From an uncultured Bacteroidota bacterium (GTDB taxonomy: Bacteria > Bacteroidota > Bacteroidia > JADZBD01), in contig CALEYQ010000010.1 in NCBI GenBank assembly GCA_937924855.1, positions 1 through 24,661 on the forward strand: a stretch of DNA of 24,661 nt. The letters run 5' to 3'. This document shows, piece after piece, positions 16,167-24,085 of the stretch. Made by a program: the position numbers and the translations under genes. The notes beneath the pieces are model-generated. The model was not told the DNA's origin. It ran no database searches and saw nothing but the letters and a program-made list of their open reading frames with translations. Numbering within the stretch: the first letter of the stretch is position 1; every line of letters begins with the position of its first letter.

Positions 16167-17387
16167 ATGGATATTAAATTAGACTCGATTGAATCGGCCA
16201 TTGAAGACATAAAAGCCGGGAAGGTAATTATTGTGGTTGATGACGAGGACAGGGAAAACGAAGGTGATTTTATTACAGCTGCCCGAAATGTTAGTCCGGA
16301 AATAATCAATTTCATGGCCACACATGGCAGAGGCCTTATTTGCGCTCCTATCATTGAGTCCAGGGCGGATGAGTTGGAATTGGGACTGATGGTGTCGCAA
16401 AACACTTCCCAGCACGCCACTCCGTTTACAGTTTCGATCGATTTGCTGGGCCATGGCTGCACCACCGGAATTTCGGCTTCCGACCGTGCAAAAACAGTAA
16501 AAGCACTGATAGACCCAACCATTAAAGGCTCGGATTTTGGTCGTCCGGGTCATATTTTCCCACTCAGAGCCAAAAAAGGCGGTGTGCTCCGCAGGGCAGG
16601 ACATACCGAAGCTACCATTGATTTAGCTAGACTTGCCGGGTTTGAACCGGTAGGCGTATTGGTTGAAATCATGAATGAAGACGGAACTATGGCCAGATTA
16701 CCCGATTTGGTTAAAATCGCCATGAAGTTCGACCTCAAAATAGTTTCTATTAAAGATTTGATTGAGTATCGCCTTCAGACCGAATCCATCATTGAAATGG
16801 ATGTAAAAGTTAAACTTCCCACTTTTCACGGGGAATTTGATCTGTTTGCATTTCGTCAAACCACCAACGACCGCGAACACCTTGCCCTGGTAAAAGGCCA
16901 TTGGGATGAAAACGAACCCGTTATGGTCAGGGTACACTCCTCCTGCCTGACCGGAGATGTATTCGGATCCTGCCGTTGCGATTGCGGTCCACAGCTTCAT
17001 TCGGCCATGCAAATGATTGAAAAAGAGGGCAAGGGTGTGGTAGTTTATATGAACCAGGAAGGTCGCGGAATTGGTCTTCTTAACAAGCTGAAAGCCTATA
17101 AGTTACAAGAAGAAGGTAAAGATACGGTTGAAGCAAATCTGGCCCTGGGTTTCCGCATGGATGAGCGCGATTATGGAGTGGGAGCACAAATACTCCGATA
17201 CCTTAATGTCAGAAAAATAAAACTCCTTACCAACAACCCCAAAAAAAGGGCGGGATTAACAGGTTATGGACTGGAAATAGTTGAGAATATCCCACTATTA
17301 GTAGCTCCTAACCCACATAATGAAAAATATCTTCTTACAAAAAAGACAAAAATGGGGCATGACCTGGGAGCCAACCTCGAAAAATAA
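16167..17387 (+). CDS. ribBA: Bifunctional DHBP synthase / GTP cyclohydrolase II
   Basis: A 406-residue fusion that supplies both riboflavin precursors. The N-terminal half makes 3,4-dihydroxy-2-butanone 4-phosphate from ribulose 5-phosphate: DDEDRENEGDF at 25-35, ATHGRGLI at 51-58, RAGHTEATIDLARLAG. The C-terminal half opens GTP: Cys260, Cys271 and Cys273 are the zinc ligands in SCLTGDVFGSCRCDCG, and NQEGRGIGL is the active-site loop. Length and order are those of a standard RibBA. It lies 31 bases after the glycosyltransferase operon but has its own promoter box. Confidence 0.96.
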   Translation: MDIKLDSIESAIEDIKAGKVIIVVDDEDRENEGDFITAARNVSPEIINFMATHGRGLICAPIIESRADELELGLMVSQNTSQHATPFTVSIDLLGHGCTTGISASDRAKTVKALIDPTIKGSDFGRPGHIFPLRAKKGGVLRRAGHTEATIDLARLAGFEPVGVLVEIMNEDGTMARLPDLVKIAMKFDLKIVSIKDLIEYRLQTESIIEMDVKVKLPTFHGEFDLFAFRQTTNDREHLALVKGHWDENEPVMVRVHSSCLTGDVFGSCRCDCGPQLHSAMQMIEKEGKGVVVYMNQEGRGIGLLNKLKAYKLQEEGKDTVEANLALGFRMDERDYGVGAQILRYLNVRKIKLLTNNPKKRAGLTGYGLEIVENIPLLVAPNPHNEKYLLTKKTKMGHDLGANLEK

Positions 17388-17390
17388 TTT

Positions 17391-17420
17391 TTGATTGTCG
17401 GATTGTAAATCCTACTTTTG
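17391..17420 (+). promoter_or_regulatory. Promoter for the T9SS cargo gene
   Basis: TTG (17391-17393), 19-base spacer, exact TACTTTTG (17413-17420), and 30 bases to the ATG. A textbook Bacteroidota promoter with, unlike several neighbours, a real 5' leader. Confidence 0.7.
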
Positions 17421-17450
17421 TTAATACGTTAAACCTTAAAATTAACCTAC

Positions 17451-18419
17451 ATGAAAAAAATTACTCTTTTAACCATTGCAGTTGCGTTCTTTGCCGGTCT
17501 TACCGCCCAAAACGTGCTGTTTAACAACGGGCCCTTAGTGACCCACGCCAACCAGGGTGCCGGTGGCCAGCATGCTTCTGCACTTGACACAAACTTGCAC
17601 TCCACCTACGGTTTCCGTTGTGCCAACACTTCCACCGGAGTAACCTTCCGCGTTGCCGAGGAATTTACCGTAACTGGAACTGGCTGGGTTTGCGACTCTA
17701 TCATTTTTTACAGTTACCAGACCGGTTCATCCACTACCTCCACCATTACCATGATGGATTTCATGATTTGGAGTGGTGCACCTGATGGCCCAACTTCAAC
17801 CATCGTTTATGGTGACTCATTGCAAAACCGTTTGGATGCGACCAGCTTTTCCGGAATTTACCGTTCCAGAACAGTTGACCTCCAGAACAATCAGCGCCCC
17901 ATCATGCGGGTTGCTCACAAATTTGTTCCGGCTTTGACCCTTGTTCCCGGAACTTATTATGTGGATTGGAGAACTGCCGGATCTATGACTTCCGGACCCT
18001 GGGTTCCTCCTGTTACTATTGCTCAGGTTGTTTCAACCGGTGATGGTCTTCAAAAGAATGGCGGAACCTGGGCTAATGTTAACGACCAAAAGTCGAACCA
18101 GCCTCAGGGATTACCCTTCATTATCAAAGGAACCGGTGTTGGTATCAACGAAGTTGGCGGAGTTGCCAGCGTTGACATCTACCCTAACCCAATGGTAAAC
18201 AATGCTACGGTTGCTATCAACTTCTCTCAGGCCGGAATGAACATCAGCGATATCAGCTTCGTTGTGTTTGATATGGTTGGAAAAGAAGTTATCCGTATGG
18301 AAAATCTAAGCAGCCAGCGTTTCACCATCGAGCGTGGAAACCTTTCTGCAGGTATGTATCTCTTCCAGGTTGTTAACGCTAACGGCGTTCTCAAAACCGG
18401 TAAGATCACAGTCGAATAA
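17451..18419 (+). CDS. Secreted protein with T9SS type A sorting domain
   Basis: The 322 residues start with a signal peptide (MKKITLLTIAVAFFAGLTAQ). The middle is Ser/Thr/Gly-rich and beta-like (GWVCDSIIFYSYQTG, MMDFMIWSG, GTYYVDWRT), perhaps a beta-sandwich; no enzyme motif is visible. From about 240 it has a T9SS C-terminal domain (VDIYPNPMVNNATVAI, FVVFDMVGKEV, LSAGMYLFQVVN, KTGKITV). It should be exported across both membranes and have its tail removed. A full promoter and a strong terminator isolate it as a single-gene unit, possibly well expressed. The biological role is unknown. Confidence 0.9.
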   Translation: MKKITLLTIAVAFFAGLTAQNVLFNNGPLVTHANQGAGGQHASALDTNLHSTYGFRCANTSTGVTFRVAEEFTVTGTGWVCDSIIFYSYQTGSSTTSTITMMDFMIWSGAPDGPTSTIVYGDSLQNRLDATSFSGIYRSRTVDLQNNQRPIMRVAHKFVPALTLVPGTYYVDWRTAGSMTSGPWVPPVTIAQVVSTGDGLQKNGGTWANVNDQKSNQPQGLPFIIKGTGVGINEVGGVASVDIYPNPMVNNATVAINFSQAGMNISDISFVVFDMVGKEVIRMENLSSQRFTIERGNLSAGMYLFQVVNANGVLKTGKITVE

Positions 18420-18437
18420 TTTGAATCTTTTTCCCTG

Positions 18438-18470
18438 AAAAATAAGCGGGCTTGTCCCGCTTATTTTTTT
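18438..18470 (+). terminator. Strong intrinsic terminator after the T9SS cargo gene
   Basis: A 13-bp perfect stem (18438-18450 with 18456-18468, core AAGCGGG/CCCGCTT), a 5-base loop and an uninterrupted T-run. It ends the T9SS gene transcript before clpB. Confidence 0.92.
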
Positions 18471-18592
18471 GCTCTTTTTACAGGTAGAACATCTATAACC
18501 CAGCCATTTAGTCAGGTTGCCCCCGTTATTTCTGCCGATAATTCCGAAAAAATCAAAAGGACTGTAGTTTGATCCTATATGGGAAAAAAGCT

Positions 18593-21211
18593 ATGGACTT
18601 TAAGAAATTCACTATAAAATCCCAGGAAGCCGTTCAGGAAGCTGTGCAGATTGCCCTCGGCCGTGGAAACCAATCTATCGAGCCAACACACCTGTTCCTG
18701 GGAATTTTGCAGGTAGAGGAAACCGTAAGTTCCCACCTTCTTAAAAAGTGCGGAGCAAATCCTGCTACCCTGAAATTAACCGCCGAAAAAATTGCCGATA
18801 AATTCCCTAAAGTATCCGGTGGAGAACCCATGCTCTCTTCCCATGCACAAGCCGTTTTAAATCAGGCTCAGTTGTCGCTGAAAGAATTTGGCGATGAATT
18901 CATTACCGTAGAACATCTGATCCTTGCCCTCTTTAAAAAGGGAAATGAAATTTCAGGTCTGCTCAAAGATGCCGGAGTAACGGAAAAAGGCCTTATTGCT
19001 GCAATCAAAGAATTGAGAAAAGGTTCCAAAGTAACCAGCGCTTCACAGGAAGAAACCTATAACGCCCTTGGAAAATACGCCAACAACCTCATTGAAATGG
19101 CCCGGAGCGGAAAACTGGATCCTGTTATTGGCCGCGAAGAGGAAATACGACGGGTGCTTCAGATACTTTCCCGAAGAACGAAAAACAATCCGATTCTGGT
19201 AGGTGAACCCGGAGTGGGAAAGACAGCCATTGCCGAAGGTCTGGCCCACCGCATCATCAGCGGAGATGTTCCCGAAAACCTGAAATCGAAAAAGATATTT
19301 GCCCTGGACATGGGAGCCCTTATTGCAGGTGCCAAATACAAGGGAGAGTTTGAAGAAAGGTTAAAAGCCGTGGTAAAAGAAGTAATCGGCTCCGACGGTG
19401 AAATTGTTTTGTTTATTGATGAGATCCATACCCTGGTAGGAGCCGGTGGCGGCGAAGGGGCCATGGATGCCGCAAATATTCTGAAGCCTGCCCTCGCCCG
19501 CGGAGAACTAAGGGCTATTGGCGCCACCACCCTGAATGAATATCAGAAATACTTTGAAAAAGACAAGGCCCTGGAGCGGCGGTTTCAAAAGGTTATGGTA
19601 GATGAACCCTCTGCCGAAGATGCCATCTCAATCCTCAGAGGTATCAAGGAAAAATACGAAAGCCACCACAAAGTCAGAATTAAAGACGAAGCCGTAATTG
19701 CAGCCGTGGAACTATCACAGCGTTATATTACCGACCGCTTCCTTCCCGACAAAGCCATTGACCTGATGGATGAATCGGCTGCCAAACTGAGAATGGAAAT
19801 AAACTCCATGCCCGTAGAGCTGGATGAAACCGAAAGAAAAATCAGGCAACTGGAAATTGAACGGGAAGCCATAAAACGGGAAAACGATCAGACAAAACTC
19901 GAGCAACTGGGAAAAGAAATTTCCGAATTGACCGGGAAACGAAACACTTTAAAAGCCCGCTGGCAGGAAGAAAAACAATCCATAGAAGAAATTCAGAAGA
20001 TAAAGCAGGACATGGAAGCCCTCAGGCTGGAAGCCGAACAGGCAGAACGGGCGGGCGACTATGGAAAAGTTGCAGAAATCCGGTACGGTAAAATTTCTGA
20101 GTTGCAAAAAAACCTGGCAGCTTCCGAAAAGAGAATTGCCGACATGAAGGAAAAAGGTTCGCTGCTGGTGAAAGAAGAAGTGGATGCCGAAGACATTGCC
20201 GGAGTGGTTAGCCGATGGACCGGAATTCCGGTTAGCCGGATGCTGCAAAGCGAACGGGAAAAACTGCTTCTGCTGGAACAGGAATTACACAAAAGAGTGG
20301 TCGGACAGGAAGAGGCCATTGCCGCACTTTCCGAAGCCGTTCGCCGAAGCAGGGCGGGATTGCAGGATGTCCGGAAGCCCATAGGTTCTTTTGTTTTCCT
20401 TGGCACCACGGGTGTTGGAAAAACCGAGCTTGCCAAAGCCCTGGCTGAATTCCTTTTCAGCAATGAAAACGCCCTGACCCGGATCGATATGAGCGAATAC
20501 CAGGAAAGGCACAGCGTATCAAGACTGGTGGGAGCCCCTCCCGGATATGTAGGTTACGACGAAGGAGGACAATTAACCGAAGCGGTCCGGAGAAAGCCCT
20601 ACTCCGTTATCCTGCTGGATGAAATTGAAAAAGCCCATCCGGATGTTTTTAATGTTTTGCTCCAGGTCCTGGATGATGGAAGGCTTACCGATAACAAAGG
20701 CCGTGTGGTAAATTTCAAAAACACCATCATTATTATGACTTCAAACCTCGGTTCCCACATAATTCAGGAAAATTTTGAAAGCCTGGATGAGAAAAATCTG
20801 GAATCCATTATGAAGACTACACGGACGGAAGTTTTCGGATTGCTGAGGAAAACCATCAGACCTGAGTTTCTGAACCGGATAGATGAAATAATTATGTTCA
20901 CCCCGCTCACCCAAAAAGAAGTTAGGGAAATTGTGGTGCTGCACTTCAACCAGGTAAAGCAAATGCTGGAAGAACAGGGTATAGATTTAAAGGCCACATC
21001 CTACGCCCTCGACTGGATTGCGGAACGGGGCTACGACCCTCAGTTTGGGGCAAGACCCGTGAAAAGGGTGGTTCAGAAGTACATTTTGAACGAGCTAAGC
21101 CGGCAAATTCTGGCTGGAAAGGTTCAGAAAGGAAAGGAAATAGTGCTGGATGTATTTGAAAATGAGCCTGTTTTCAGGGAACCCCTGAAAAAAGAAAGGC
21201 TGGAGGCCTAG
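18593..21211 (+). CDS. clpB: ATP-dependent disaggregase ClpB
   Basis: A 872-residue Hsp100 chaperone that pulls proteins out of aggregates with DnaK. Order: N-domain (FKKFTIKSQEAVQEA at the start), first AAA+ module (Walker A GEPGVGKT at 204-211), a long coiled-coil middle domain about 405-525 (rich in E, K, R, Q; this marks ClpB rather than ClpA/ClpC), a second AAA+ module (GTTGVGKT at 604-611, DMSEYQERHSV) and the C-terminal domain (FGARPVKRVVQKYI). I use the ATG at 18593; the TTG at 18569 adds eight unlike residues. Upstream, TAGTTTG (18565-18571) only approximates a promoter box. No CIRCE-like repeat was seen. Confidence 0.96.
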   Translation: MDFKKFTIKSQEAVQEAVQIALGRGNQSIEPTHLFLGILQVEETVSSHLLKKCGANPATLKLTAEKIADKFPKVSGGEPMLSSHAQAVLNQAQLSLKEFGDEFITVEHLILALFKKGNEISGLLKDAGVTEKGLIAAIKELRKGSKVTSASQEETYNALGKYANNLIEMARSGKLDPVIGREEEIRRVLQILSRRTKNNPILVGEPGVGKTAIAEGLAHRIISGDVPENLKSKKIFALDMGALIAGAKYKGEFEERLKAVVKEVIGSDGEIVLFIDEIHTLVGAGGGEGAMDAANILKPALARGELRAIGATTLNEYQKYFEKDKALERRFQKVMVDEPSAEDAISILRGIKEKYESHHKVRIKDEAVIAAVELSQRYITDRFLPDKAIDLMDESAAKLRMEINSMPVELDETERKIRQLEIEREAIKRENDQTKLEQLGKEISELTGKRNTLKARWQEEKQSIEEIQKIKQDMEALRLEAEQAERAGDYGKVAEIRYGKISELQKNLAASEKRIADMKEKGSLLVKEEVDAEDIAGVVSRWTGIPVSRMLQSEREKLLLLEQELHKRVVGQEEAIAALSEAVRRSRAGLQDVRKPIGSFVFLGTTGVGKTELAKALAEFLFSNENALTRIDMSEYQERHSVSRLVGAPPGYVGYDEGGQLTEAVRRKPYSVILLDEIEKAHPDVFNVLLQVLDDGRLTDNKGRVVNFKNTIIIMTSNLGSHIIQENFESLDEKNLESIMKTTRTEVFGLLRKTIRPEFLNRIDEIIMFTPLTQKEVREIVVLHFNQVKQMLEEQGIDLKATSYALDWIAERGYDPQFGARPVKRVVQKYILNELSRQILAGKVQKGKEIVLDVFENEPVFREPLKKERLEA

Positions 21212-21219
21212 GTTAAACT

Positions 21220-21239
21220 ATTGTTAATTATTGTTAATC
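21220..21239 (+). repeat. Tandem 10-bp repeat downstream of clpB
   Basis: ATTGTTAATT and ATTGTTAATC follow each other directly. They lie 53 bases before the small gene at 21292. The second copy supplies a TTG that, with TAGATTTTG (21255-21263, one base too long for the consensus), could form that gene's promoter. It might be an operator or chance. Confidence 0.4.
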
Positions 21240-21291
21240 AGACTAATAAGGGAATAGATTTTGCGTTAAAAACACCATAAACACGAGTATC

Positions 21292-21438
21292 ATGAAAAAG
21301 CTAAAAAAATCCGCCAAGATATCGGGCGAAGAAAAAATAAAGGTTCAGCTCGACAGCCGTACCATCATTTATGTTAAAAATAAAGCCTCACTGAACAGCT
21401 GGTTGTCCAGGTATCCGAACGCCAGGGTTATTTCCTGA
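21292..21438 (+). CDS. Small basic protein of 48 residues, probably conserved
   Basis: ATG to TGA encodes 48 residues with a Lys-rich start (MKKLKKSAKISGEEKIKVQ), then RTIIYVKNKASLNSWLSRYP and a short tail. The latter half has an orderly pattern of hydrophobic and aromatic residues (I-I-Y-V, L-x-x-W-L, Y-P) that looks like a folded mini-domain, not chance. I have an impression of similar short proteins in other Bacteroidota but cannot name a family. There is no signal peptide, so it is cytoplasmic; the charge would suit nucleic-acid or ribosome binding, which is a guess. It ends 5 bases before the convergent stop of the next gene. Confidence 0.6.
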   Translation: MKKLKKSAKISGEEKIKVQLDSRTIIYVKNKASLNSWLSRYPNARVIS

Positions 21439-21443
21439 TTGGC

Positions 21444-21983
21444 TTATTCGAGTACATCCTCAATGGCATCCATTTTTTCCTCGGAATAATTGCCTGAGGT
21501 TGCGTAAATAATCTTTCCCTTGGCATCGAGAACAAAAACATACGGTACCTTTTTGTTTTCCATTTCAAGGGGGGTCTTAACCGGGTCGAGTTCGCCCTTA
21601 TAAATCAGAATGTGGGGGTGCCAGGCAGGGTCGGAGTCTTTCAACAACTTTGATTTGGCCAGGCCTGCGGAAGCAGCTTTAGATCCGGTAAACATAGGGA
21701 CAAAATAGAGGAGCACATCACAGGGCATTAAGTCGGTTCCGGCAACGAACTTATCGAAAACCGATTCCATCCAGGTTTGCAGACTCTTCTCCGCCTCCTC
21801 GCTGTAGGCCAGACACAAAACGGAAAACTTACCGTTCAGATCCTTGGGAAGATTTACTTTTTTATCCTTCACCGTTTCACCCGACATGGTCGGGAACATT
21901 TTCCCGACAACACCGGCAAAAGGGGTAAAAGAAATTAAAATCAAAAGGGGGAGCACTGACAAGACAACTGAAACTTTTTTCAT
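21444..21983 (-). CDS. Secreted thioredoxin-fold/redoxin-like protein lacking CxxC
   Basis: The 179 residues begin with a signal peptide (SVVLSVLPLLILISFTPFAG). FPTMSGETVKDKKVNLP and LNGKFSVLCLAYSEEAEKSL resemble the start of peroxiredoxin/redoxin (AhpC-TSA-like) domains, and VPYVFVLDAKGKIIYATSGNY resembles their conserved cis-Pro/strand region. The active-site CxxC or peroxidatic Cys is missing at the usual place (AYSEEAEKS); the cysteines are single (VLCLA, MPCDV). It may be a non-catalytic or assembly-type relative, such as ATP10-like proteins. It is divergent from msrB, sharing a 40-base intergenic region. The family call is by pattern only. Confidence 0.6.
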   Translation of the reverse strand: MKKVSVVLSVLPLLILISFTPFAGVVGKMFPTMSGETVKDKKVNLPKDLNGKFSVLCLAYSEEAEKSLQTWMESVFDKFVAGTDLMPCDVLLYFVPMFTGSKAASAGLAKSKLLKDSDPAWHPHILIYKGELDPVKTPLEMENKKVPYVFVLDAKGKIIYATSGNYSEEKMDAIEDVLE

Positions 21984-22023
21984 AATGGGAAAATTAGTAA
22001 ATTATACCTTAAAAATTAATGCC

Positions 22024-22521
22024 ATGAGCAAATTCAACACCTTGATAACTTTGGCTTTATTCTTATTTTGCTCCTGTTCCAATAACGCCCAAAACCAAAG
22101 CCCTATGAGTCCTAAGCCAGCAGACAAAAACCCGGCCAATCTTTCGGAAGAAGAATGGAAAAACAAACTGAGTCCCCAGCAGTATTACATTTTACGTGAA
22201 AAAGGCACAGAAATGCCTCATTCAGGAAAATACAACATGCATTTTGAGGAGGGCACTTATACCTGTGCGGGCTGCGGAACCGAGTTGTTCAAAAGCGATA
22301 TGAAGTTTGACTCGCATTGCGGCTGGCCCAGTTTCGACCGTGAAATTGCCGGAGGAAAGATCAAAAAAATCAAAGACACCAGTCACGGAATGATCCGCAT
22401 AGAAATAATATGCGCCAATTGCGGGGGACATCTCGGTCATCTTTTCGACGATGGTCCTACAGCCACAGGGCAACGCTACTGTGTAAATTCCCTGAGTCTG
22501 GATTTCAAAAAGGCGGAATAA
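22024..22521 (+). CDS. msrB: Peptide-methionine (R)-S-oxide reductase, exported
   Basis: A 165-residue MsrB that reduces methionine R-sulfoxide in proteins. Zinc is bound by Cys81/Cys84 (CAGC) and Cys130/Cys133 (CANC). The catalytic Cys153 is in GQRYCVNSLSL; HCGWPSF and GGHLGHLFDDGP are family motifs. The N-terminus is a hydrophobic export signal with a possible lipobox (FCSC, Cys18), so it should act on envelope or secreted proteins. I chose the ATG at 22024 because it puts the signal first; the open frame further upstream covers the neighbour on the other strand. The divergent redoxin-like gene might take part in the same redox repair, by position only. Confidence 0.93.
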   Translation: MSKFNTLITLALFLFCSCSNNAQNQSPMSPKPADKNPANLSEEEWKNKLSPQQYYILREKGTEMPHSGKYNMHFEEGTYTCAGCGTELFKSDMKFDSHCGWPSFDREIAGGKIKKIKDTSHGMIRIEIICANCGGHLGHLFDDGPTATGQRYCVNSLSLDFKKAE

Positions 22522-22525
22522 TTTA

Positions 22526-22555
22526 TTGCCATTTCCCTGATTTCTGTTAGGTTTG
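22526..22555 (+). promoter_or_regulatory. Promoter for the methyltransferase gene
   Basis: TTG (22526-22528), 19-base spacer, exact TAGGTTTG (22548-22555), then 6 bases to the ATG at 22562. The predicted leader is about 2 bases. Confidence 0.68.
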
Positions 22556-22561
22556 CCCTGC

Positions 22562-23281
22562 ATGAAAGTCAGGGGATTCTTTAAGGGCCTGTTTTACTTT
22601 TTCCGACTCCATTGGATTTTAAAACCATTTTCAGGTTTCCTGATATTTTTAGGATATGCCAGCCGGGCTTCGCACTGGATTTCCCGGCACAAAAAAATCC
22701 CCCTGAATGATTTTTATGTTTTCAAACGGGTTTACAATCACCGGCTGAATCTCTTTTCCCATGTTATTCAAACTGAAAAGCTGGAAAAATTCACCTATCT
22801 GGAATTTGGGGTATCAAAGGGGCATTCCTTTAAATGGTGGGTAAAAAACAATGCCCATCCGGAGGCAAAATTTATAGGATTCGACACCTTTACCGGTTTA
22901 CCGGAAAACTGGGGGCCCTATAAAAAGGGGGATATGTCGAGCGGGAATTCTTTTCCGGATGTTGGGGGTGATGCCCGCTGCAGTTTTGTTCAGGGCTTAT
23001 TTCAACAAACATTACCTGAATTTCTGAGAATGCATGACCTTGGCGATCGTCTGGTGGTGCATATAGATGCCGATTTGTATTCAGCAACCCTTTATGTACT
23101 TACTTCCCTTCACCCCTATCTTAAAGACGGGGATATTTTGTTTTTTGATGAATTCAATGTTCCCGTTCACGAGTTCAAGGCCTGGTGCGATTATACCGAA
23201 TCGTATTACCAGGAATATGAAGTTCTGGGAGCCGTTAATAATTTCCTCCAGGTAGCCATTAAGATCAAAAAGCCTACCTGA
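22562..23281 (+). CDS. Class I SAM-dependent methyltransferase, TylF/macrocin O-methyltransferase-like
   Basis: A 239-residue protein. TYLEFGVSKGHS (78-89) is the glycine-rich SAM loop, FIGFDTFTGLPENW (104-117) carries the second SAM-binding Asp, and VHIDADLYSATLYVL with DILFFDEFN matches the metal-binding Asp region of TylF-like enzymes that methylate sugar hydroxyls. The first ~45 residues are basic and hydrophobic (LFYFFRLHW, FSGFLIFLGYA) and may bind the membrane. The ATG at 22562 is used; the TTG at 22553 is inside the promoter box. Given the glycosyltransferases in the window, a glycan substrate is plausible but not shown. Confidence 0.85.
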   Translation: MKVRGFFKGLFYFFRLHWILKPFSGFLIFLGYASRASHWISRHKKIPLNDFYVFKRVYNHRLNLFSHVIQTEKLEKFTYLEFGVSKGHSFKWWVKNNAHPEAKFIGFDTFTGLPENWGPYKKGDMSSGNSFPDVGGDARCSFVQGLFQQTLPEFLRMHDLGDRLVVHIDADLYSATLYVLTSLHPYLKDGDILFFDEFNVPVHEFKAWCDYTESYYQEYEVLGAVNNFLQVAIKIKKPT

Positions 23282-23483
23282 TAAAAATTAGTCAAAATAC
23301 TAAAATCACCAGTTTCATGCAAGCCTAAAAGACAGTGCAACCCTGAGAGTAACGACTGAAAAACGAGGATTTTGCAACCCGACAATTAAGTGGACTTTAA
23401 CCGAAAAGCTCTTTAACTATTCAACAAAGTCCAACGAGCCGGCACGTACTCCTGACCCAAGTGTCTTTAAAATTTTCCCCACT

Positions 23484-23506
23484 AAACATTTTAAAAAAAT
23501 GTTTTT
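23484..23506. terminator. A/T-rich hairpin, possible weak terminator
   Basis: AAACATTTT (23484-23492) and AAAATGTTT (23496-23504) pair perfectly around three A, followed by two T. It is 200 bases after the methyltransferase stop, and its stem has a single G-C pair, so termination would be weak. Confidence 0.35.
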
Positions 23507-23632
23507 ATCAGGCCGCAAATTGGCACTTTTGGAAACCGCTCATAGCCAGTCCACAAATCCAAGACTGCAAAAGAACCAATTTTCAGGCCCACAATGAAAC
23601 GGCATAATAGTTAACTTCTCTGTAAAAGTTGA

Positions 23633-23681
23633 TATTTTTGCACCAACTGCTGATTGATATGAGTAAATAATCAATCAACAG
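23633..23681 (+). promoter_or_regulatory. Promoter-like box with a 5' leader hairpin
   Basis: Exact TATTTTTG at 23633-23640. If transcription begins 5 bases later, the RNA would open with a hairpin: CTGcTGATTGAT (23647-23658) with ATCAATCAaCAG (23670-23681), 11 of 12 pairs, and an 11-base loop containing ATG-AGT-AAA and the start of a TAA. The ORF at 23721 follows. No convincing -33 element is seen. Confidence 0.4.
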
Positions 23682-23720
23682 ATTAAAGGCAGTTTTAGGA
23701 CAGAGAGACAAAACCAAAAA

Positions 23721-23900
23721 ATGGTTCATTTTGAAACATTTTTTATATTGAAGCCAAATGCTGATTTTGAAAAAAGGAAGGTTGATTATAAACTCAACTC
23801 ACCTTACATTTACCAATTACGTCAAAGGTTTTTAGCATACCTAGGCAGAGTTGGAGTACCTGCTATTCCTCAAAGTATTAGATTGTTTAACCTGAAATAA
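23721..23900 (+). CDS. Possible small protein of 59 residues, unknown
   Basis: ATG to TAA encodes 59 residues, basic and fairly soluble (start MVHFETFFILKPNADFEKRK, end IPQSIRLFNLK). It has no signal peptide, no cysteine and no recognised motif. Support is the upstream promoter-like box at 23633 and amino-acid usage that is not obviously low-complexity. Against it: no Shine-Dalgarno, an isolated position and AT-rich surroundings. It could also be a remnant of a longer gene. Confidence 0.3.
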   Translation: MVHFETFFILKPNADFEKRKVDYKLNSPYIYQLRQRFLAYLGRVGVPAIPQSIRLFNLK

Positions 23901-23922
23901 TTAGGGGAAGCTTTCATATAGA

Positions 23923-23973
23923 AATATTATTCTTTTTAGAATTTGGTTTAATAATATTAGAAAAAATATTATT
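23923..23973. repeat. Three copies of an A/T 9-mer, two forming an inverted repeat
   Basis: AATATTATT at 23923-23931 and 23965-23973, with its exact complement AATAATATT at 23950-23958. The last two form a perfect 9-bp stem with a 6-base loop. It may be a protein-binding or structural site upstream of the gene at 24086, or a chance product of A/T richness. Confidence 0.35.
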
Positions 23974-24022
23974 TTCAAATAGGTGTTTTTCAATGCCTTA
24001 CGTCCAATTCGTCATTTTATTC

Positions 24023-24053
24023 TTGCAAACTCTCACATTTTGAAATAATATTG
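24023..24053 (+). promoter_or_regulatory. Likely promoter for the small secreted protein gene
   Basis: TTG (24023-24025), 20-base spacer, TAATATTG (24046-24053, one mismatch to TAnnTTTG). The ATG is 32 bases further, leaving a short A-rich leader. Confidence 0.45.
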
Positions 24054-24085
24054 CTTATAAAATGTAATTTAAAAAAAAATAAAAC

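Larger units (their letters stand above)
23282..24085. other. AT-rich stretch without a confident gene
   Basis: About 800 bases with visibly higher A+T than the genes to the left. It holds an A/T hairpin near 23484, a promoter-like box with a following hairpin near 23633, one 59-residue ORF at 23721 and A/T inverted repeats near 23923-23973. From 23282 to about 23480 I see no gene, RNA or repeat. No transposase remnant, tRNA or attachment site was recognised. Confidence 0.7.

Noticed and set aside
18569..18592. TTG start for clpB
   Set aside because: It adds eight residues not seen in ClpB; MDFKKFTIKSQEA at 18593 is the normal start.
21844..22023. Upstream extension of msrB
   Set aside because: It is the complement of the redoxin-like gene's signal-peptide region and puts the export signal in the middle of the protein.
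22553..22561. TTG start for the methyltransferase
   Set aside because: The TTG is part of the TAGGTTTG promoter box and would not be in the mRNA.
23282..24085. Search for CRISPR repeats, tRNA, insertion-sequence ends or an att site
   Set aside because: No regularly spaced repeats, cloverleaf, transposase fragment or terminal inverted repeats with target duplication were seen.
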